Shown here: in pieces, positions 27,109-35,209 of the stretch
Layout of the letters: the number at the start of each line of letters is the position of its first letter
Position numbering within the stretch: the first letter of the stretch is position 1
Assembly: GCA_036495715.1 (NCBI GenBank)
Contig: DASXML010000076.1
Span: forward strand, 166,111-230,110
Source: Scandinavium sp036495715
GTDB taxonomy: Bacteria; Pseudomonadota; Gammaproteobacteria; Enterobacterales; Enterobacteriaceae
Direction: 5' to 3'
Length of the DNA stretch: 64,000 bases
Translations under genes and position numbers: made by a program
The notes under the pieces: model-generated
What the model saw: only the letters and a program-made list of their open reading frames with translations
Database searches by the model: none
Told to the model about the DNA's origin: nothing

Positions 27109-27525
27109 ATGCTGAAAACAATTGATGTGGTGGCGGCAATCATCGAACAAGACGGGCTGATTTTGCTGGCTCAGCGCCCTGCCCATGCCGACCAGCCGGG
27201 AATGTGGGAGTTTCCAGGCGGTAAAGTGGAGACCGGAGAGTCACAGCCCGAGGCATTAATCCGCGAGCTACAGGAAGAGTTAGGCATTCATGCCCTGCCC
27301 GCCGCCTATGTGGCGAGCCATCAGCGAGAGGTGTCCGGGCGTTTGATTCATTTGCACGCCTGGCACGTACCTCAATTTACAGGTGAGCTGACCGCACACG
27401 AACACAGTCAGCTGGTGTGGGTGAAACCGGAAGAGGCGTTTAGCTGGGATCTCGCCCCTGCCGATATCCCACTGTTGGACGCGTTTATTGCCTTACGCGA
27501 CGCCAGACCAGCGGATTCGTGCTGA
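27109..27525 (+). CDS. nudG: Nudix hydrolase NudG
   Basis: Pyrimidine (deoxy)nucleotide diphosphatase, 138 residues, that hydrolyses CTP/dCTP and oxidised forms such as 5-hydroxy-dCTP. The Nudix box reads GGKVETGESQ...RELQEELGI with all catalytic Glu residues. ATG at 27109 preferred over an in-frame TTG three codons earlier. Its last 41 bases overlap the convergent ynjH. Divergent from ynjA. Confidence 0.94.
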   Translation: MLKTIDVVAAIIEQDGLILLAQRPAHADQPGMWEFPGGKVETGESQPEALIRELQEELGIHALPAAYVASHQREVSGRLIHLHAWHVPQFTGELTAHEHSQLVWVKPEEAFSWDLAPADIPLLDAFIALRDARPADSC

Positions 27526-27757
27526 TCGTTTTATCGTCACGCTGGCACTGCAACAGGATCCCTTCTGCCTTCACCACCGCACCTTCGCTGTAGTTCTGGT
27601 CTTGATAGATACAGCATTGGGAACAGGGCTGCGCACGTTGACCGCTGTTACTGAACACTTCCGGCGGCACGTTAACATCGACGCTGGAGCCATAGCGCTC
27701 AGCTTGTGCGCCGCCCGCAATCGCCAGCAACAGCCCCGCTATCAGATATTGTTTCAT
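27485..27757 (-). CDS. ynjH: YnjH, small exported DUF1496 protein
   Basis: 90 residues with a clear Sec signal peptide ending at GGAQA (about residue 19). The mature part has the QPCSQCCIYQDQNYSEGA segment with three Cys that defines the family. Function unknown; periplasmic location expected. The 3' end overlaps nudG tail to tail. Confidence 0.9.
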   Translation of the reverse strand: MKQYLIAGLLLAIAGGAQAERYGSSVDVNVPPEVFSNSGQRAQPCSQCCIYQDQNYSEGAVVKAEGILLQCQRDDKTISTNPLVWRRVRQ

Positions 27758-27932
27758 TGTTGTTCCTTTTTTAACGTCCTCTGATAACTATATCGACCCT
27801 GCCGCCGTTTTCTTAAATTTTCATCGGCCTTATTTTTCAATTCCCACCAACACGCCGCTTTTTTCTTTTCAACTACACTCAGCCTACTTTCCCGCAATGA
27901 TGCCCGCCACGGTTTTTACTTAAGAGGATCGA

Positions 27933-28976
27933 ATGAACAATCTACGTAAAACGAGTGCCGCGTTGATGACGTTGATGGCGCTGAATACAGGTGTCCTGGC
28001 AGCGACCTCGCCAGTAATGGCCGATCTCAATGCCCCAAAAATCAATTATCAGGCAGGGACATTGCCGCAAAAATGGCTAACCGGCGGACCTGAATGCGCC
28101 ACGTTTAAAGATGATTTTCAGGTTCAGAAATATAACGATAATTTCTATATCTTGAGAGAGTCAGGTTGCGTGCATACCGAAAAGCCGTTTCTGTATCTCT
28201 TATTTGGCGAGGATAAAGCGATTCTTTTTGATACCGGGGCCGGGAAAGATACCGATCCGACAACCGGACGCGTACCCAATGTCGTGGGGGCCGTTGATCG
28301 CGTTATTGCGCAATGGAGCCAACAGCATCAGCGTAAATCTATTCCGCTAGTGGTGGCGCATCTTCATTCGCATTTTGATCACATCTGGGGCGATCCGCAG
28401 TTTATTCAGCGCCCGGACACCACGTTTATTAAGCCTGGTGATGTCGACACGCTCAAAACCGCGTTCCACATCCAGCGCTGGCCTGATGACATTGGCACAT
28501 TCGATCTCGGCGGACGTATTCTGGATGTTATTCCTGTCCCCGGTCACGATGAGACCAGTATTGCTGTTTATGACCGCGCGACGGGCGTTTTGTTGACGGG
28601 AGATATGCTGTATCCGGGGCGGTTGTACGTTAACGAAAACAACCCCGATATTATGCAGGCCAGCGTACAGCGACTTGTCGATTTCACCCGCTCGCGCCTG
28701 GTGGTGCATATTCTTGGCACTCATGTAGAACAGCGCGCACCGTATTATGATTACCCGCGCGGCGTACATTACGCGCCTGACGAAATGCCGCTCCAGTTGG
28801 GACGTGGAGATTTGCTTGAGCTGCTGGAAGCGACGAAATTGCGCACCACGAAAGATAATCATCCGCTCATTACACAAAAAGCGTATCGAAACTTCACGCT
28901 TTGCGGCGTCTATCCACAGTGCGAACCGGTGAACGCCGAGTCCCGTACCCGTCTGGTGAACGATCAGGCTAAATAA
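27933..28976 (+). CDS. Exported metallo-beta-lactamase-fold hydrolase
   Basis: 347 residues, Sec signal peptide (MNNLRKTSAALMTLMALN core, cleavage near VLAA). The metal motif HSHFDH (residues 145-150) follows the MBL pattern HxHxDH, with the later ligands in PGHDETS and LLTGDMLY, so a di-zinc hydrolase is likely. Substrate unknown; it is not close enough to named beta-lactamases to call resistance. It occupies the place where E. coli has gdhA, between ynjH and topB, and carries its own hairpin downstream, so it looks like an independently acquired single gene. Confidence 0.82.
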   Translation: MNNLRKTSAALMTLMALNTGVLAATSPVMADLNAPKINYQAGTLPQKWLTGGPECATFKDDFQVQKYNDNFYILRESGCVHTEKPFLYLLFGEDKAILFDTGAGKDTDPTTGRVPNVVGAVDRVIAQWSQQHQRKSIPLVVAHLHSHFDHIWGDPQFIQRPDTTFIKPGDVDTLKTAFHIQRWPDDIGTFDLGGRILDVIPVPGHDETSIAVYDRATGVLLTGDMLYPGRLYVNENNPDIMQASVQRLVDFTRSRLVVHILGTHVEQRAPYYDYPRGVHYAPDEMPLQLGRGDLLELLEATKLRTTKDNHPLITQKAYRNFTLCGVYPQCEPVNAESRTRLVNDQAK

Positions 28977-28984
28977 AAACAGGC

Positions 28985-29011
28985 GTTGCTTCCTTTTTTA
29001 CGGGAAGCAAC
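28985..29011. terminator. Hairpin between the MBL-fold gene and topB
   Basis: Perfect 9-bp stem GTTGCTTCC/GGAAGCAAC with a loop containing a T6 run. It lies between the two convergent stop codons and could serve both, though the T-runs outside the stem are poor. Confidence 0.55.
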
Positions 29012-29017
29012 ACGCTA

Positions 29018-30961
29018 TCAGCCCGCCGCGGGCCCTTCTGGCTCGGCAGGTTTTTTCTTCCGCGCCTTGCTAAACGTTTTCTTCTTCGGCTGCTCACCGC
29101 CCGGGGCTACCAGACCACGGAACTGTTTCACCGGCGTGTTGCGCGCCTGCTGAATAAGATCAAACAGTGTGCCCACCAGCGGTTGCATAAAGTCCTGATA
29201 ACGGCACTGTTTTTCGCTGATTTGTGTCAGCACCGATTCCCAGTGCGCAGTCATGTCCGGGCGTCCGGCCATTTCCGGCAGCGAGTGGATTAACGCTCGA
29301 CCCGCATCCGATGAATGAATGTAGCGCCCTTTTTTGACCAGGAAACCGCGTTTGAACAGCAGTTCGATGATCCCCGCGCGCGTCGCTTCTGTGCCTAAAC
29401 CGTCCGTTGCGCGCAGGATTTTTTTCAGATCTTTGTCCTGCACGAAACGCGCAATGCCGGTCATGGCCGAAAGCAGTGTTGCATCGGTGAAATAGCGCGG
29501 CGGCTGCGTTTGTCGCTCAACCACTTCGCCCTTTTCGCACAGTAGCTCGTCATCTTTCGTGACGACCGGCAGCGGTGTGCCGTCGTTGTCTTCATCACGC
29601 TCTTTGCTGCCAAGCAACGTACGCCAGCCCGCCTCCGCAAGGAAACGCGCTTTGGCGACGAATTTGCCATTGGCGATGTCGAGTTCTATCTGGCATTTGC
29701 GGAACACCGCATCCGGGCAAAACTGCATCAGATACTGACGCGCCACCAGTTCATACACTTTGGCTTCGTTGTCGGTCATTTTCACCGACGAACTGCGTGC
29801 CGTTGGGATTATCGCGTGGTGCGCATCGACTTTTTTGTCATCCCAGCAGCGGTTGCGAATTTCTGGATCGACTATCGGCTGCGGCAACAAACCTGGCGCG
29901 TGAACGCCAATTGCATTCAGCACCGCCTGGCGTCCGGCAAAATGTTCTTCCGGCAGATAACGGCTATCGGAACGCGGATAGGTAATCAGCTTGTGGGTTT
30001 CGTATAATTTCTGGCAAATATCCAGCACGTTCTGCGCGCTGAAGGCGAATTTCTTAGCGGCTTCAATCTGCAACGCAGAAAGCGAAAACGGCAACGGCGC
30101 CATTTCAGAATCACGTTTGTCGTTATACGAGGTGACGATCGCCGGTTGTCCGGCGATACGCGCAACAACGTGATCGGCAAGCTGACGGTGCAACAAGCGC
30201 CCTTCTTCATCCTGGTAAGGTTCGCAGGCTTCGCTCGGCTGCCACGTAGCGGTAAAACGCTCGTCGGCAGGGGTGACAATATGCGCCTTCACATCAAAGA
30301 AATCTTTAGCGACGAAGTTTTCGATTTCTTCATCACGACGCACCACTAACCCGAGGAGCGGAGTTTGTACGCGCCCCACCGACAGTACGCCCTGATAACC
30401 TGCATTGCGGCCCAGCAGCGTATAGGCGCGGGTCATGTTGATGCCATATAGCCAATCGGCGCGGGCGCGGGCCAATGCCGACACGCAGAGCGGGATAAAA
30501 TCGTTGTTCGAGCGCAGACGCGAAATCGCGCGCTCAACCGCCTGCGGGTTGAGATCGTTAATCAAACAGCGCTGGACCTGACGGCGTTTTTCCGCTGGCA
30601 TTTCGAGATAATCCAGCACTTCATCGACCAGCAGTTGCCCTTCGCGATCCGGGTCACCCGCGTGGATCACTTCGGTGGCATCGCCCAGCAGACGCTTAAT
30701 GGCGTTCAGTTGTTTGGTGACCGAGGGCCGCGGTTGTAACCGCCATTTTTCCGGCACAATCGGTAAATCCATCAGATTCCAGCGCGCATAGCGACTGTCG
30801 TAGACATCCGGCTGCGCCTGTTCCAGCAAATGGCCGATACACCAGGTGACCACCTGCCCGTTACCACACTCGATATAGCCATCGCCCCGGCGATGCGGCT
30901 TCGGCAGCACGTCGGCGATGGCACGCGCCAGGCTTGGTTTTTCCGCGATAAACAAGCGCAT
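29018..30961 (-). CDS. topB: DNA topoisomerase III TopB
   Basis: Type IA topoisomerase, 647 residues, that decatenates replication intermediates with RecQ. TOPRIM motif at the N terminus (LFIAEKPSLA; GDPDREGQL with metal-binding acids), catalytic Tyr in KLITYPRSD (Tyr328 in E. coli), and a Lys-rich C-terminal tail KKKTFSKARKKK expected to bind DNA. ATG at 30961 fits E. coli MRLFIAEK. Four bases downstream of selD, clearly co-transcribed. Confidence 0.98.
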   Translation of the reverse strand: MRLFIAEKPSLARAIADVLPKPHRRGDGYIECGNGQVVTWCIGHLLEQAQPDVYDSRYARWNLMDLPIVPEKWRLQPRPSVTKQLNAIKRLLGDATEVIHAGDPDREGQLLVDEVLDYLEMPAEKRRQVQRCLINDLNPQAVERAISRLRSNNDFIPLCVSALARARADWLYGINMTRAYTLLGRNAGYQGVLSVGRVQTPLLGLVVRRDEEIENFVAKDFFDVKAHIVTPADERFTATWQPSEACEPYQDEEGRLLHRQLADHVVARIAGQPAIVTSYNDKRDSEMAPLPFSLSALQIEAAKKFAFSAQNVLDICQKLYETHKLITYPRSDSRYLPEEHFAGRQAVLNAIGVHAPGLLPQPIVDPEIRNRCWDDKKVDAHHAIIPTARSSSVKMTDNEAKVYELVARQYLMQFCPDAVFRKCQIELDIANGKFVAKARFLAEAGWRTLLGSKERDEDNDGTPLPVVTKDDELLCEKGEVVERQTQPPRYFTDATLLSAMTGIARFVQDKDLKKILRATDGLGTEATRAGIIELLFKRGFLVKKGRYIHSSDAGRALIHSLPEMAGRPDMTAHWESVLTQISEKQCRYQDFMQPLVGTLFDLIQQARNTPVKQFRGLVAPGGEQPKKKTFSKARKKKPAEPEGPAAG

Positions 30962-30965
30962 TAGG

Positions 30966-32009
30966 TTAGCGAATCTCAATCATCGGACGACCGCCGCGTG
31001 CCACGACCAGCTCACCAATCGCAGCCAGCGTGATGCCATATTCCGCCGCAATGGCTTTGGTTTCCGCTTCCGCTTCTGGCAACACCGCCAGCAGCAGGCC
31101 GCCGGACGTTTGCGGGTCACATAACAAATTACGCCACGCTTCGGGCATCTCGCCCATCAGATGACCATAGCTCGCAATGTTACGCGAAGTCCCGCCCGGC
31201 ACAGCGCCCTGCTCGATGTAGTCTTCTACGCCAGGCAGTTTAGGCACGTCGGCAAAACGGATTTGTGCCTGCACACCAGCGCCCTGACACATTTCGCTGA
31301 GATGTCCGAGCAGACCAAAACCGGTGACGTCAGTCATCGCTTTGATACCGTCAACATTAGCGAAAGCCGCCCCGGCAATATTCATCTGACACATCACTTC
31401 CGTCGCCAGCCCCTGATGTTCAGGTTTCAGCAGCGATCTTTTCTCGGCGGTGGTGAGCACGCCAATGCCGAGCGGCTTCGTGAGAAAGAGCTTACATCCC
31501 GCTTCGGCGGTACTGTTTTTCTTCACTCGCTCCGTGGGCACGATGCCCGTAACCGCGAGGCCAAAAATCGGCTCCGGCGCGTCAATCGAGTGACCGCCCG
31601 CCAGAGCAATGCCCGCCTCTTGACAGGCAAAACGCCCGCCCTCAATCACTTCACGCGCGATTTCCGGCGCGAGCGTGTTGATTGGCCAGCCCAGAATAGC
31701 GATCGCCATGATCGGTTTACCGCCCATCGCGAAAATGTCGCTGATGGCGTTGGTCGCCGCGATGCGCCCGAAATCAAACGGGTTATCGACGATTGGCATG
31801 AAGAAGTCGGTGGTACTGATAACCGACGTGCCGTTACCCAGATCGTACACCGCCGCATCATCGCGGGTTTCATTGCCGACCAGCAGATTCGGGTCGACAA
31901 ACTTCGCCTGTTCGCTATGAAGAATAGTTTCCAGCACTTTGGGTGAAATTTTACAACCGCAACCGGCTCCGTGGCTGTATTGCGTCAAACGAATGGCTTG
32001 CTCGCTCAT
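30966..32009 (-). CDS. selD: Selenophosphate synthetase SelD
   Basis: Makes selenophosphate from selenide and ATP for selenocysteine and selenouridine synthesis. 347 residues; the active-site residue is Cys17 in GAGCGCK, so this copy is the Cys and not the Sec type. AIRS-like fold with NETRDDAAVYD and ISTTDFFMP phosphate/metal contacts. Of two ATGs two codons apart, 32009 has AGGAG at six bases. In E. coli ydjA-selD-topB are adjacent; here a 5.3 kb segment separates selD from ydjA. Confidence 0.98.
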   Translation of the reverse strand: MSEQAIRLTQYSHGAGCGCKISPKVLETILHSEQAKFVDPNLLVGNETRDDAAVYDLGNGTSVISTTDFFMPIVDNPFDFGRIAATNAISDIFAMGGKPIMAIAILGWPINTLAPEIAREVIEGGRFACQEAGIALAGGHSIDAPEPIFGLAVTGIVPTERVKKNSTAEAGCKLFLTKPLGIGVLTTAEKRSLLKPEHQGLATEVMCQMNIAGAAFANVDGIKAMTDVTGFGLLGHLSEMCQGAGVQAQIRFADVPKLPGVEDYIEQGAVPGGTSRNIASYGHLMGEMPEAWRNLLCDPQTSGGLLLAVLPEAEAETKAIAAEYGITLAAIGELVVARGGRPMIEIR

Positions 32010-32267
32010 GGACATCTCCTGTCATTGCAATCCCGCTATGGTAGCGCCCATTTGCATCAGTGATAAGTGAGACAGTCTGATTTCGCGCGCTGTTGCTCAC
32101 TATCCGCACAATTGAGCGTTGTGACGGTGAGCAGCGCTTGCGATTAATTCATTCACGTAACTTATGGATTAGCCATTTTGCGAGCCACCGCAATTTTCCC
32201 GGCAATGATTTATGACAGAAATATGACAGCGTTACTCTGGACGACTTTCATTAAAAAGGAATCATCA

Positions 32268-33014
32268 ATGAAGAGAAGTATGCTTGCGTTTTGCGTTGCC
32301 AGTCTGTTTTCCGTTAATGCCTTTGCGCTGGTTCCCACCGGGAATGATGCCAGCACTAAGCCTGACCTCTATTATCTGACAAATGCCCAGGCTATCGACA
32401 GCCTTGCCCTGCTGCCACCACCGCCGGAAGTCGGCAGTATCGCCTTTCTGAACGATCAGGCGATGTATGAACAGGGTCGTCTGTTGCGCACTACCGAACG
32501 TGGAAAGCAGGCGGCGGAAGATGCCAACCTCAGCAGCGGCGGCGTGGCGAATGCCTTCTCGGGCGCTTTTGGTTCACCGATTACCGCGAAAGACACGCCG
32601 GAATTGCACAAGCTGCTGACCAATATGATTGAAGATGCGGGCGATTTAGCCACGCGTTCGGCGAAACAGAAATATATGCGTGTGCGTCCGTTTGCTTTCT
32701 ATGGCGTGCCGACCTGCAACACCAAAGAGCAAGCTGAACTGGCGAAAAACGGCTCGTATCCGTCGGGCCACACTTCTATCGGCTGGGCAACGGCGCTGGT
32801 GCTGACGGAAGTGAATCCTGCGCGTCAGAACGAGATTCTCAAACGCGGTTATGATTTGGGCGAAAGCCGTGTGATTTGTGGTTATCACTGGCAGAGCGAT
32901 GTCGATGCGGCGCGTATTGTCGGCTCAGCGGTTGTAGCGACATTACACACCAGCCCGGCATTCCAGCAGCAGTTGCAGAAAGCCAAAGATGAGTTTGCGA
33001 AGACACAGAAATAG
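32268..33014 (+). CDS. phoC: Class A nonspecific acid phosphatase (PhoC type)
   Basis: Secreted periplasmic acid phosphatase/phosphotransferase, 248 residues. Signal peptide MKRSMLAFCVASLFSVNAFA; the class A signature is complete: K-x6-RP (KQKYMRVRP), PSGHTS and SRVICGYHWQSD with the catalytic His residues. The sequence follows Morganella morganii PhoC closely as I recall it (for example LLPPPPEVGSI and DAGDLATRSAK). ATG at 32268 has AAGGA seven bases before it. It is the first gene of the segment inserted between selD and ydjA and has no E. coli K-12 counterpart there, which suggests horizontal acquisition. Confidence 0.92.
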   Translation: MKRSMLAFCVASLFSVNAFALVPTGNDASTKPDLYYLTNAQAIDSLALLPPPPEVGSIAFLNDQAMYEQGRLLRTTERGKQAAEDANLSSGGVANAFSGAFGSPITAKDTPELHKLLTNMIEDAGDLATRSAKQKYMRVRPFAFYGVPTCNTKEQAELAKNGSYPSGHTSIGWATALVLTEVNPARQNEILKRGYDLGESRVICGYHWQSDVDAARIVGSAVVATLHTSPAFQQQLQKAKDEFAKTQK

Positions 33015-33053
33015 CCAATAAACCGGGGTGACCATATATTCCATCTACCGTAG

Positions 33054-33132
33054 GGGGTATCGCAATCGCTGCCCCCCTACACCATCGGACGGCCCACATC
33101 GTAAAATTTTACACCTGCGAAATTAAAAATCT
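33054..33132 (+). repeat. Diverged repeat R1 (copy of 34202-34281)
   Basis: About 80 bases similar to 34202-34281; shared blocks include CAATC-N-CTG, ACGGCCC and GCGAAATTAAAA. Read on the plus strand both encode a related peptide (GIAIAAPLHHR here, GITIPAPFVHR there), so both may be the eroded 3' end of one gene. Each copy lies just beyond the terminator of one of the two paralogous lipoprotein genes, marking a duplicated unit. Confidence 0.6.
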
Positions 33133-33156
33133 ACTCGGAATGAATCGCGTAACCAA

Positions 33157-33186
33157 AAAAGCCCACCAGCAGATTTAGCTGGTGGG
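33157..33186 (-). terminator. Terminator of the frameshifted lipoprotein gene
   Basis: Perfect 9-bp stem CCCACCAGC/GCTGGTGGG, followed on the minus strand by CTTTTTTGG. 13 bases after the stop codon of the lipoprotein paralogue. Confidence 0.85.
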
Positions 33187-33198
33187 AAAGAGTGAAGA

Positions 33199-33968
33199 TC
33201 ATTTCATCGAAAGCAATTTTTCATAATCTGGATAGATACTTTGAATTTTTTCACTATTACCATCAGGATAAATAGCTGTCAGGTTTCCGGGGATATTAGG
33301 TGGATTCAAAGTAACAACTTTGCTGAGATGAATGATTGGTTCAATCTCGATATTTTGAGTGTTTTTAATTTGAAAACGTCTTCGCCATTTTTCAAACTCA
33401 GTATTCCCACCGAAAAATTTTAAACTAACTGTGTTATCAATGTGATTAGCTACCATAGGGAAAAAATCTGTTTTTAAATTCAGATCTCCACTAACTTCTT
33501 TAGATCTTCCCGTGCCGTAACCATCACTGAGACCATAGCGACCAAAATCAAATATATAATTGGTCGCAATAACCTCTTTTCCTTTCGCTAAGGGATTATT
33601 CGTAGATAGCTGGAAACTAACCCGAAGTGAACTTAGGTACCATTGACACGAACCACCGCCCTCAATAGCTACTCGCTGTTGCCAGATATTACTGCTTCCC
33701 TGCTGGCTAAATTGTTGTTCAAAGTCGTTGTAACCAGGAATATCATGTGGCTCATTACTTGAGTTATAACGAACGGTTTTGCACTTTTCAGAACGATACA
33801 ATAGCTCTGCTGGCAGCAACGTCACACCATCAGGCACACTGAAACTTACATTTACCCATTTAGCATCTTTGGGGGATTCAGTGTGCGGTCAGTGCGATCT
33901 CCACATCCGTAGAGCAACGCAAACACTGGCAGGATGACTGCGATTTTTGTTTTATGTGGAAAATTCAA
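33199..33968 (-). pseudogene. Frameshifted paralogue of the immunity-type lipoprotein
   Basis: Two frames together encode a homologue of the neighbouring lipoprotein (34427-35209). Frame one starts at TTG 33968, six bases after GGAGG, and gives a lipoprotein signal with lipobox LYGC (Cys22), then stops at 33852. Frame two continues from DAKWVNVSF to the shared end YPDYEKLLSMK at 33199. One extra base in the five-G tract at 33871-33875 would join them as LNPPKDAKW, matching LTPPASTEW of the intact paralogue. The body is otherwise well kept and has its own terminator, so the break may be recent, a phase-variable tract or a sequencing error. The start overlaps an effector remnant by 17 bases. 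Confidence 0.8.
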
Positions 33969-34110
33969 CGTCTTCCTCCGTAACCGCCGCAAAGCGAATA
34001 AGTGAGTTTTTCCCGGTTTCTTCACTCTGCGTCAGTTGCAGGGCAATCGGCAACATGCCCTGGAGAGCCAGAAATTCACGATTTCGTTTAACCTCATATT
34101 CATTCGCATT
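33952..34110 (-). pseudogene. C-terminal remnant of a second lipase effector
   Basis: A 52-residue open stretch without start codon, closed upstream by a TAA at 34111-34113. Its translation VKRNREFLALQGML and then NSLIRFAAVTEED aligns with the last 50 residues of the intact effector (MKRNQMFLALQDML, SALVRFRSVSEEA). The stop overlaps the start of the following lipoprotein paralogue by 17 bases, exactly as in the intact pair. It is therefore the surviving tail of a duplicated effector gene whose remaining 600 or so codons are gone. Confidence 0.82.
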
Positions 34111-34112
34111 TT

Positions 34113-34307
34113 ATGACGTTTGTAATTAAAAAGGAAAGTACAGACTTTAACCGTTCGTTCATAGAGCAGCACCCCATCACAACACAAAAAATTTTACAGG
34201 AGGGGATCACAATCCCTGCGCCCTTTGTCCATCGTGACGGCCCGCCTCGTCAAATTTTTGCATCCGCGAAATTAAAAGAATCAATTACCCGGTTAAGCAA
34301 CCCGTAA
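34113..34307 (+). pseudogene. Short plus-strand reading frame containing repeat R2
   Basis: 64 codons from ATG 34113 to TAA 34307, ending in VHRDGPPRQIFASAKLKES, with an intrinsic terminator 21 bases later. No Shine-Dalgarno precedes the ATG and its first bases abut the effector remnant, so it reads as the 3' end of a lost plus-strand gene. Its second half corresponds to the R1 repeat at 33054. I do not recognise the family. Confidence 0.35.
34202..34281 (+). repeat. Diverged repeat R2 (copy of 33054-33132)
   Basis: Partner of R1, located beyond the terminator of the intact lipoprotein gene. See R1 for shared blocks. The pair is offset by about 1.15 kb, the length of one lipoprotein gene plus the effector tail. 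Confidence 0.6.
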
Positions 34308-34327
34308 GCTGGCTTAACCTTCGATCA

Positions 34328-34351
34328 AACCGCCCTGCAAGGCGGTTTTTT
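34328..34351 (+). terminator. Intrinsic terminator after the plus-strand fragment
   Basis: AACCGCC/GGCGGTT 7-bp stem with a 6-base loop and TTTTTT tail on the plus strand. No intact plus-strand gene precedes it nearer than phoC, which supports the idea that the fragment at 34113-34307 was once the end of a gene. Confidence 0.8.
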
Positions 34352-34381
34352 CGTTTACAGGGCAAGAGATTACGCGTAGAT

Positions 34382-34407
34382 AAAAAGGATCTCAAGAAGA
34401 TCCTTTT
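34382..34407 (-). terminator. Terminator of the intact lipoprotein gene
   Basis: 10-bp stem AAAAGGATCT/AGATCCTTTT with a 5-base loop; on the minus strand it ends in CCTTTTTAT. It lies 20 bases after the lipoprotein stop. Confidence 0.8.
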
Positions 34408-34426
34408 CAGATCGATAAATACATCA

Positions 34427-35209
34427 TTATTTCATCGAAAGAAGTTTCTTATAATCAGGGTATATATACGAAAGTTTGCTGGTGCTGCCATCTGGATAAG
34501 TAGCAATAAGATCTCCCGGAGGAGGGTTTGGCGGAACAACGGTGACGGCCTTATCCATATGAATAATTGGTTGAATCAATATTTCATTACTCCCTGATAC
34601 ACGAAAATACCTTTTCCATTGGTCATTCCGAATATCACCGCCAAACAATTTCACCGAAACGCCATTATCTCTATGATGGCTAATAACAGGGAAGAAATCT
34701 GTTGTTAAGTTTATATTCCCACTGACTCTTTTAGGTTTCCCGTGCCCAAAGGCGCTACTGTATCCTTCATCATCAAAATCAAAAACATAGTCCGAAGGAA
34801 CAGGCTCTCCCCCCTTAATCAACGAAGAAGACTTTGATAGCTGTATACCTAACCGGATACCACTGAGAGTCCAGCTACAGCTAGTGCCTCCGTCCAACGC
34901 AACACGAACCCTGCGAACCCCAGCATTATCCGGTGAACCAAGCTGGAAACGCATGGGATTAAACCCCTTAATAGTACGGACATGTGATTCAGTTGTGGGA
35001 TCATAATCCTCCCGCCGGCAAATATCCGAACGGTACAGAACGTCCAGCGGCACCACCTCCGTTTCCGGAGGAAACTTCACGGCCACCGTCACCCATTCCG
35101 TACTGGCCGGAGGGGTAAGGGTGTAATCCGGGCTACTGGCGCAACCACTCAGGGGAAACAGAACCAGAACCGGCAGCAGACCGGCAAACTGCTTAATGAG
35201 ACATTTCAA
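34427..35209 (-). CDS. Lipoprotein, probable immunity partner of the lipase effector
   Basis: 260 residues beginning at TTG 35209, preceded by GGAGG; the signal peptide ends in lipobox LSGC (Cys23) with Ala at +2, predicting an outer-membrane lipoprotein facing the periplasm. The rest is a soluble domain with conserved blocks GGTSCSWTLSGIRL and NLTTDFFPV, and the ending YPDYKKLLSMK shared with the frameshifted paralogue. I do not recognise a named family. The 17-base overlap with the end of the lipase gene implies coupled translation, the usual sign of an effector/immunity pair: a periplasmic lipoprotein would guard against a phospholipase delivered to the periplasm. Immunity function is inference. 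Confidence 0.72.
   Translation of the reverse strand: MKCLIKQFAGLLPVLVLFPLSGCASSPDYTLTPPASTEWVTVAVKFPPETEVVPLDVLYRSDICRREDYDPTTESHVRTIKGFNPMRFQLGSPDNAGVRRVRVALDGGTSCSWTLSGIRLGIQLSKSSSLIKGGEPVPSDYVFDFDDEGYSSAFGHGKPKRVSGNINLTTDFFPVISHHRDNGVSVKLFGGDIRNDQWKRYFRVSGSNEILIQPIIHMDKAVTVVPPNPPPGDLIATYPDGSTSKLSYIYPDYKKLLSMK

Noticed and set aside
34382..34407. Similarity of this hairpin to a sequence familiar from pMB1-type plasmid vectors
   Set aside because: The likeness is limited to a short terminator stem; flanks are chromosomal and it serves the lipoprotein gene, so vector contamination is not supported.
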